Of a stretch of DNA of 64,000 nucleotides, positions 59,229-64,000 are shown one piece after another (position 1 is the first letter of the stretch; every line of letters starts with the position of its first letter). Source of the DNA: Onthophagus taurus. Its lineage: Eukaryota > Arthropoda > Insecta > Coleoptera > Scarabaeidae. The notes under the pieces are model-generated. The model was not told where the DNA came from and ran no database searches. It was given only the letters and a program-made list of their open reading frames with translations. The stretch is from the NCBI RefSeq assembly GCF_036711975.1, contig NC_091975.1, positions 6,884,501 to 6,948,500 of the forward strand, read 5' to 3'. Both the position numbers and the translations under genes were made by a program.

Positions 59229-59532
59229 GATCAGTAAGTCAATAAGAAAATAAAAACTTCAAGCACAAACACATTACAACGAAATAACTTGTCACTCTGA
59301 CGCAATCTGATGCAAACATCACATTTATGCAAGCCTGCTTCATGAGTCCGGTGGACTTAGAATGTTCTTTCGTTGCACACTCAAATTTCAAAGCCGATTT
59401 CTATGGACTAGGATTGATATTTCATTATATGGACTTGATACAAAGCTAGAGTCATGTCGTCGCTAACAGATGGCACCAAAATCTAAAAAAAGAATTTTTG
59501 TGACTTAGTATGTTCTTCCCCTGTACCCTTCA

Positions 59533-59927
59533 CTTGTAACAAAGAAATCAGAAACTAGGTAAGTTATTAACAGGACAATCAAGGATATGCATTTTTACGA
59601 AATTGTTAAACTTAGGGCAACTCAAACTTATGCAAGAAGCTAACATCAATTCCAAGACTATCGATCATATCACGTTATTGAACATGTAGATTCCTATAAT
59701 ACATGCTTTTATATGGTATAAATGAAGTTAAAGAGGAGTTAGTTACTTATCTGCAGTATTTGGGTGGTTAAGTTTCTTCTGCAAGCTGTAAATATTCTTC
59801 TAACAGTAATACTTAGTCTAATTTTCTATTAACAGTGTCTAGGGTACCATTGCCAGCACCTAGTTTAAACAGTATTTAATTTTCGATTAGTAGAATCTAG
59901 CGTCTATTAGCTGTATCTAATCTTCTG
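59533..59927. other. PDZ intron, no gene; start of minisatellite
   Basis: AT-rich. From about 59790 a degenerate ~25-bp repeat of the type TAGTCT..TAT.AGCAGTATC begins and runs up to copy 2. Confidence 0.5.
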
Positions 59928-60337
59928 CCAGAAGACCTGAAGGATCCTTGTGGAAATATCACCAATAATTAATTAGAGTTGCTTCGTTAGTTAAATCAGC
60001 ATCAAAAAAGTTCGTTGTGTATCTTGGATCCAAATAAGTTGACATATATCGCACTAATGTGGCAATATAGGATATCATTTCAGAAAGGCACCAGAAATTA
60101 TAACCATAATAGCCGGATAGATATTTCGGTAAAATCATTATCCGTTCCATCACTTGTATATAGTCTTCTGCTAACATTATATAGTCTTTTATCAGCAATA
60201 TCTAGTCTTATCTCAGCAGTATCTAGACTTTTACAAATAGTATCAAGTCTGCTTTAAGCAGTAAGCAGTTTTAGATGCTCCTACATGTAATATTGATGCA
60301 GATACCATTGTTTTATAATACAGTCATGATTAGCACA
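59928..60337. repeat. Duplicated segment, copy 2
   Basis: Second copy of the 57556-57978 segment, including the last codons of the transposase-like frame. It carries its own ~36-bp insertion (about 60068-60103) next to the hAT-like end. It diverges completely after TTAGCACA, as expected for the truncated 3' piece of a second transposon copy. Confidence 0.85.
60155..60275. repeat. ~25-bp minisatellite
   Basis: Degenerate units of the type TATATAGTCTTCTGCTAACAT and TATCTAGTCTTATCTCAGCAG follow each other; the same repeat occurs at 57796-57905 and, more degenerate, at 59790-59925. The hAT-like scrap appears to have inserted into this minisatellite. Confidence 0.75.
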
Positions 60338-60339
60338 TG

Positions 60340-62520
60340 GTTAAAATTTCGGAGGTTTCGTGCTAGGGTTCAATTAGAGTCTTGATACACTTCTAAATGT
60401 AGTTTTGACATAGACTCCACAAAGATATCATGCAGTATTGCTGTAGACATGGTTCTCTACGAACTGATTAAATTCATTTAGTAATTTCATTACTTCTTTT
60501 TCAATTTCTTGTTTTATATTTCAAACTTCTCAATGTACCCATAAAGTTTAAAAGTGAACAAGATTTCATTTCCGAGTCCTCTTCTTTAAAACTTTTCCTT
60601 TAAAACTTAAGAAGGTGGATGCAAATTCGCTGGAATTTGACATGGTAAAATAAATTCGTAACATGAAAAAGTTTCTTTTGTAAAGCGACATTCTACTACA
60701 TCTTTATTTTCTTTTTGATCTTTCAATATGAGGAACTAAAAAAAACCGCTTACGTTCTATTTCCTTTATATCTTTCACTATTTCACGTCGAGTCCTCGTT
60801 TCAATTTTATTAAAAAATATTGATCTCATCAGCATAGAGAAGCAAAAACATATTTTCTTTCAAACCCCAACTGTTTTTCTTTCATAAAGATACCATGTTT
60901 ACTTTGACGGTGTTGATCTAAATTATTTTTATGGTTTAAAAATGAAAGCTCGTCGGTGGTGGATTGGCTTTTAGTTTACGGACGTCGAAAATGTCGTCAC
61001 GTCTTCTTCTTCTTCTTTCAATCTCTTAGGAAACGCTTCAGAACTCGTCCATTCCAAGTCGTTGACTCTCGGAATCTCGTTGCAAATTCCGAACCGGACT
61101 AACGAGGATAACGACTCGATACGTGACTTTATTACTCTCGGACGGTTATTGAAATTATCCTATCAAGTGTGTGTTAAACGATTGAAAAGAAAAACACAAG
61201 AAATTTTCTCTTTAATGTCTACAACATCTGTTAGATGGAAATCTATTAAAAAATGTTTCAAGTGAAAGAAACGAAAAATGTGCACTAAACCCAAAATGAC
61301 AAAGGGGAAGAAAATCGATAGATTCTCTTAGGAGGTCGCGTATATGCACATGGGGGACACACATTAATAATGAAAAAAGGGGGAAATGTATGGGTTTGCT
61401 TTCGCCAGAAAAGGGGTTGATAAAGTTAGGGATACATTTTTCATTCAATGTGCCAACGACTGATAAACAACACCGGAAATAAATCCTAAAGGTAAAGTTT
61501 TTATATACGGATAGAAAAATTAAATTAAATTGAATTGATCTCTTTTAACCTTTTAATTAAACAATCGCTTGATTGGCACGAAACACCACCAATTAATAAA
61601 CGACTAAAATAGAATTCTCTGTCACCGACATTTATGGTACAAGAAATGTAAACCGTAGTCTTTCTAGTTAAGGAGAAAAATGTAGTCAATTGGTGAATGA
61701 GAATTAAACGTGTTAAGCAGCAAAAAAAAGATGAAACGTTTGTCGATAAATTGGAACGGAGGTGCCATTCATTTAATCGGATTGTGTTTAATAGAGCATT
61801 TAAAACACTTAGATAGAAAATCTGCAACAATTAAAACGTTTTGAGTGTGGCTTCAAGAGTAACAATGCCGTTAACGGGTTAGAAAGTGGTGTAAGATCCT
61901 TGTAACACATACCACTGATGGTTATAAATAGATAGATACCTTTATAAATACATTTTAATTTACGTGATTTAAAAAAATTATGCCATTAATCAATCATCAA
62001 CTTGTGTTGATAAGAAATAATTTTTATCACAGAACACGTGCTTGGTCAGTCCTTACGTTTTATGATTATACAGCTGTTTCTGTAAGTCGTGGTATAAATT
62101 TAATCACTAAAACTAGAGACAAAATGATGACGAAATGATTAGTTTGATTTTGTAAAAGTACAAACAACTGGTTTCTATTTTATACAGAGTGTTTCGGTGA
62201 CTCGGGGAACAAATGTAACCTAGTATACTAGAGTGAAAATGATGACGATTCATGTGAAAAAAGTTAGTAAAAGTCCTTAAATTGCAAAGATACAGGCCAT
62301 CAACGTTATGAAATTTTAACACAATTTTCTAAATATTTTAAACACTATTTATGGTAAAGCGTTGAAATGTAGTACAGTGTAAACTAATATCACGTAAAAT
62401 CATTAGGCAATTTTTGAGTTGGATCGGTACGCGGGAACAGTGCTATACTGGATGTTCCTAAACTTTGTTTGCTCAGAACTTTTTTATTCTGTCATAACCC
62501 TACATTTATTTTTGCAGTTT
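60340..62520. other. PDZ-gene intron, nothing firm
   Basis: A plus-strand frame following a CTCTTAG acceptor at about 61030 (NASELVHSKSLTLGISL...) is open to 61265 but starts in the wrong phase for the PDZ exon and shows no domain. No other candidate was found. Confidence 0.45.
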
Positions 62521-62537
62521 CTAATAGTAAATTTAGT

Positions 62538-64000
62538 TTAGAATCTTTTATCACTCTTAGAGAATATTGATAAAAACCACCGTTTTTCACCGTGCAGTCC
62601 AATGCTCTTAACGAACATTAATACCTTGCTCGGCGAAAGGTCATTCAGATCTTTTGAGGAGATAAACTGCGACCCAAAAATCGAGAATCTGGTACGGTTA
62701 ACGGCAGGGCAGTGGCATAAAACATGCTCAACCGTCTCTGCTTCCTCCGCACATAGTCGGCATTCAACATCGTCGGCTAAACCCAACAAGTTGAGGTGTG
62801 CTTTTAATCGGCAGTGCCCAGTAAAAACACCCATTAGAACTTTTATGCTACTACGGGCAAGTCCTAAAATATTCCCGGGTTTGACAGTGGCGATGTTAAT
62901 AAACACTTTAGCATGTCTCATTCCAGGAGAACTGGTCCACAGTAGGCGAAGTCTCTCTTCAGCCCACAGTCCAATCCTATATTTGGCCATCGCAAATGAT
63001 ACACCAACTGCTGGTTCCGGTCCCACAAACGCTTCAGCGCTGCCATCTCGTGCGAAGCTTATCTGCCGCTTCATTGCCAGCAACCCCAGAGTGACCCGGG
63101 ACCCAGATCAGAGAGACTCTGTTATCACAACTCAGTGTGTTTAATGTTCTCTTACAATCATTAACCAGAGCCGACACCGTTTTCACGGCTTGCAGCGCCT
63201 GGAGAGCGGCTTGACTGTCTGAGAAAATTCGTACTGTCATGTTGTTCACCCCTCTTTCAAGAAGGATTTTAGTACCCATGTCAATAGCAAATACGTCCGC
63301 CTGGAATACAGTACAGTACGTACCCAGGCTGTAGGCTTGCTTAAGTGTCTGGCAGTATACTCCTGCTCCTACCCCTTCAGGCGTTTTTGATCCATCTGTG
63401 TGCAAGCAAATGTCTGCCCGAACCAGAGAATTTTCATTTTCGATCCAGGACTGCCGCTCAGGCAGTACAATCTGGTATCGAGCATTAATCACTGATAGTG
63501 ATACCGCCAAATCTGACGGCATTGATAGCACAGTATCAGTGCTTATAATGTCTTCCGCAGCCCATTGGTAGGACATGTCGGAACAGTTTTGAGCATATTG
63601 CTTAAATCTGTAAATGGTTGTTCTAGCCACTTTCTCTATATGCAAATGCAGAGGAGATAGGCCAAGCAGAACCTCCATTGCTAGAGTTGGCGTTGTGCCT
63701 ATCGCACCAGAGATTGCCAATCCAGCTTCTCGTTGAATTCGTGAAAGTTTACTGATAACTGAAGTCTGTCGGACTTTCCTATACCAGGCTGCTGCTCCGT
63801 ATGTGATCATAGGTCTAACCACAGTCACATAGAGCCAGTACAGTCTTTCAGGGGTAAGACCCCAATTTTTTCCACAAAGACTGCGACAAGTCCACAAGGA
63901 TAGTCTAGCTTTGTGCAAAACTCCCTGCAAATGTCCATTCCATGACAGGGTTTTGTCTAGGATTACTCCTAGATATTTGACTTCCTTTGAGAAAGGAATT
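62538..64000 (-). mobile_element. 3' part of a Jockey/R1-like non-LTR retrotransposon
   Basis: It reads inward from the right window edge. An RT thumb/connection region (VKYLGVILD near the edge, then NWGLTPERLYWLYVTVVRPM) is followed by RNase H (LHTDGSK, FQADVFAI, IFSDSQAAL, WVPGHSGVAGNEAAD) in one frame, 64000-63034. It then continues in another frame, 63083-62538, with the C-terminal Cys/His segment (CRLCAEEAETVEHVLCHCP). The two frames overlap by ~50 bp at the AADKL stretch, so a single frameshift has broken the ORF. The usual RNase H Glu (QAE) is Asp here. The RT core and 5' part lie outside the window. The element is in the PDZ-gene intron, antisense to it. Confidence 0.9.

Larger units (their letters stand above)
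57284..59532 (-). mobile_element. 2.25-kb DNA transposon with 37-bp inverted ends
   Basis: Ends TGAAGAGTACAGGGGAAAAA-CATACTAAGTCACAAAA (57284-57320) and its inverted copy at 59496-59532 differ at only about two positions. The interior holds two minus-strand coding segments of a transposase-like protein (57954-59228) plus, near the left end, a hAT/satellite scrap and a minisatellite. The well-preserved ends suggest recent movement, but the broken coding region argues that it moved in trans or decayed afterwards. Target duplications could not be defined. Confidence 0.7.

Noticed and set aside
61062-61265. Second exon of the PDZ gene
   Set aside because: The frame following the AG at about 61030 is in the wrong phase for the first exon, and the peptide has no PDZ second-half features.

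Overview
The window is eukaryotic nuclear DNA, AT-rich, with GT-AG introns mostly about 50 bp long. Its gene content (ZSWIM8, RpS14, ERCC1, aminopeptidase P, catalase, STAMBP/AMSH, CISD2) is that of an insect. A beetle is the most likely group, judged from intron size, satellite load and transposon types; this is inference, not proof.

Layout. 1-770: 132-bp satellite. 803-2509 (-): a seven-exon gene encoding four SH2 domains in a row, the most unusual object here, with two further SH2-like scraps beside it (2764-3084 +, 3160-3227 -). 5261-17057 (-): ZSWIM8, substrate receptor of a ubiquitin ligase for Argonaute, with a leaky-looking UGA stop followed by 128 in-frame codons ending in poly-Gln, a dead Harbinger transposon in one intron and an opposite-strand intronless gene in another. 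17668-18450 (-): RpS14. 18712-19494 (+): ERCC1. 19737-22173 (-): membrane-type aminopeptidase P, with a 175-bp satellite array just upstream, probably in its intron. 26408-27989 (-): a catalase. 28-48 kb: a gene-poor block made largely of satellites and transposon remnants, holding one orphan single-pass membrane protein gene (42583-43523). 48040-51514: STAMBP, two small unrecognised genes and CISD2. 52507 onward (+): first coding exon of a PDZ-domain protein whose first intron runs off the window and holds a terminal-inverted-repeat transposon, duplicated debris, a foldback element and the 3' half of a Jockey/R1-like retrotransposon.

The conserved genes are unrelated housekeeping functions (ubiquitin pathway, translation, excision repair, peroxide removal, iron-sulfur transfer) and do not form a pathway. 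About one fifth of the window is tandem satellite: at least five families, with basic units of 130-190 bp, two of them organised as ~357-bp dimers and one apparently carried inside a hAT-like transposon. Multi-exon genes were assembled by hand from splice sites and reading phase; every junction listed keeps frame, but none is backed by RNA evidence.
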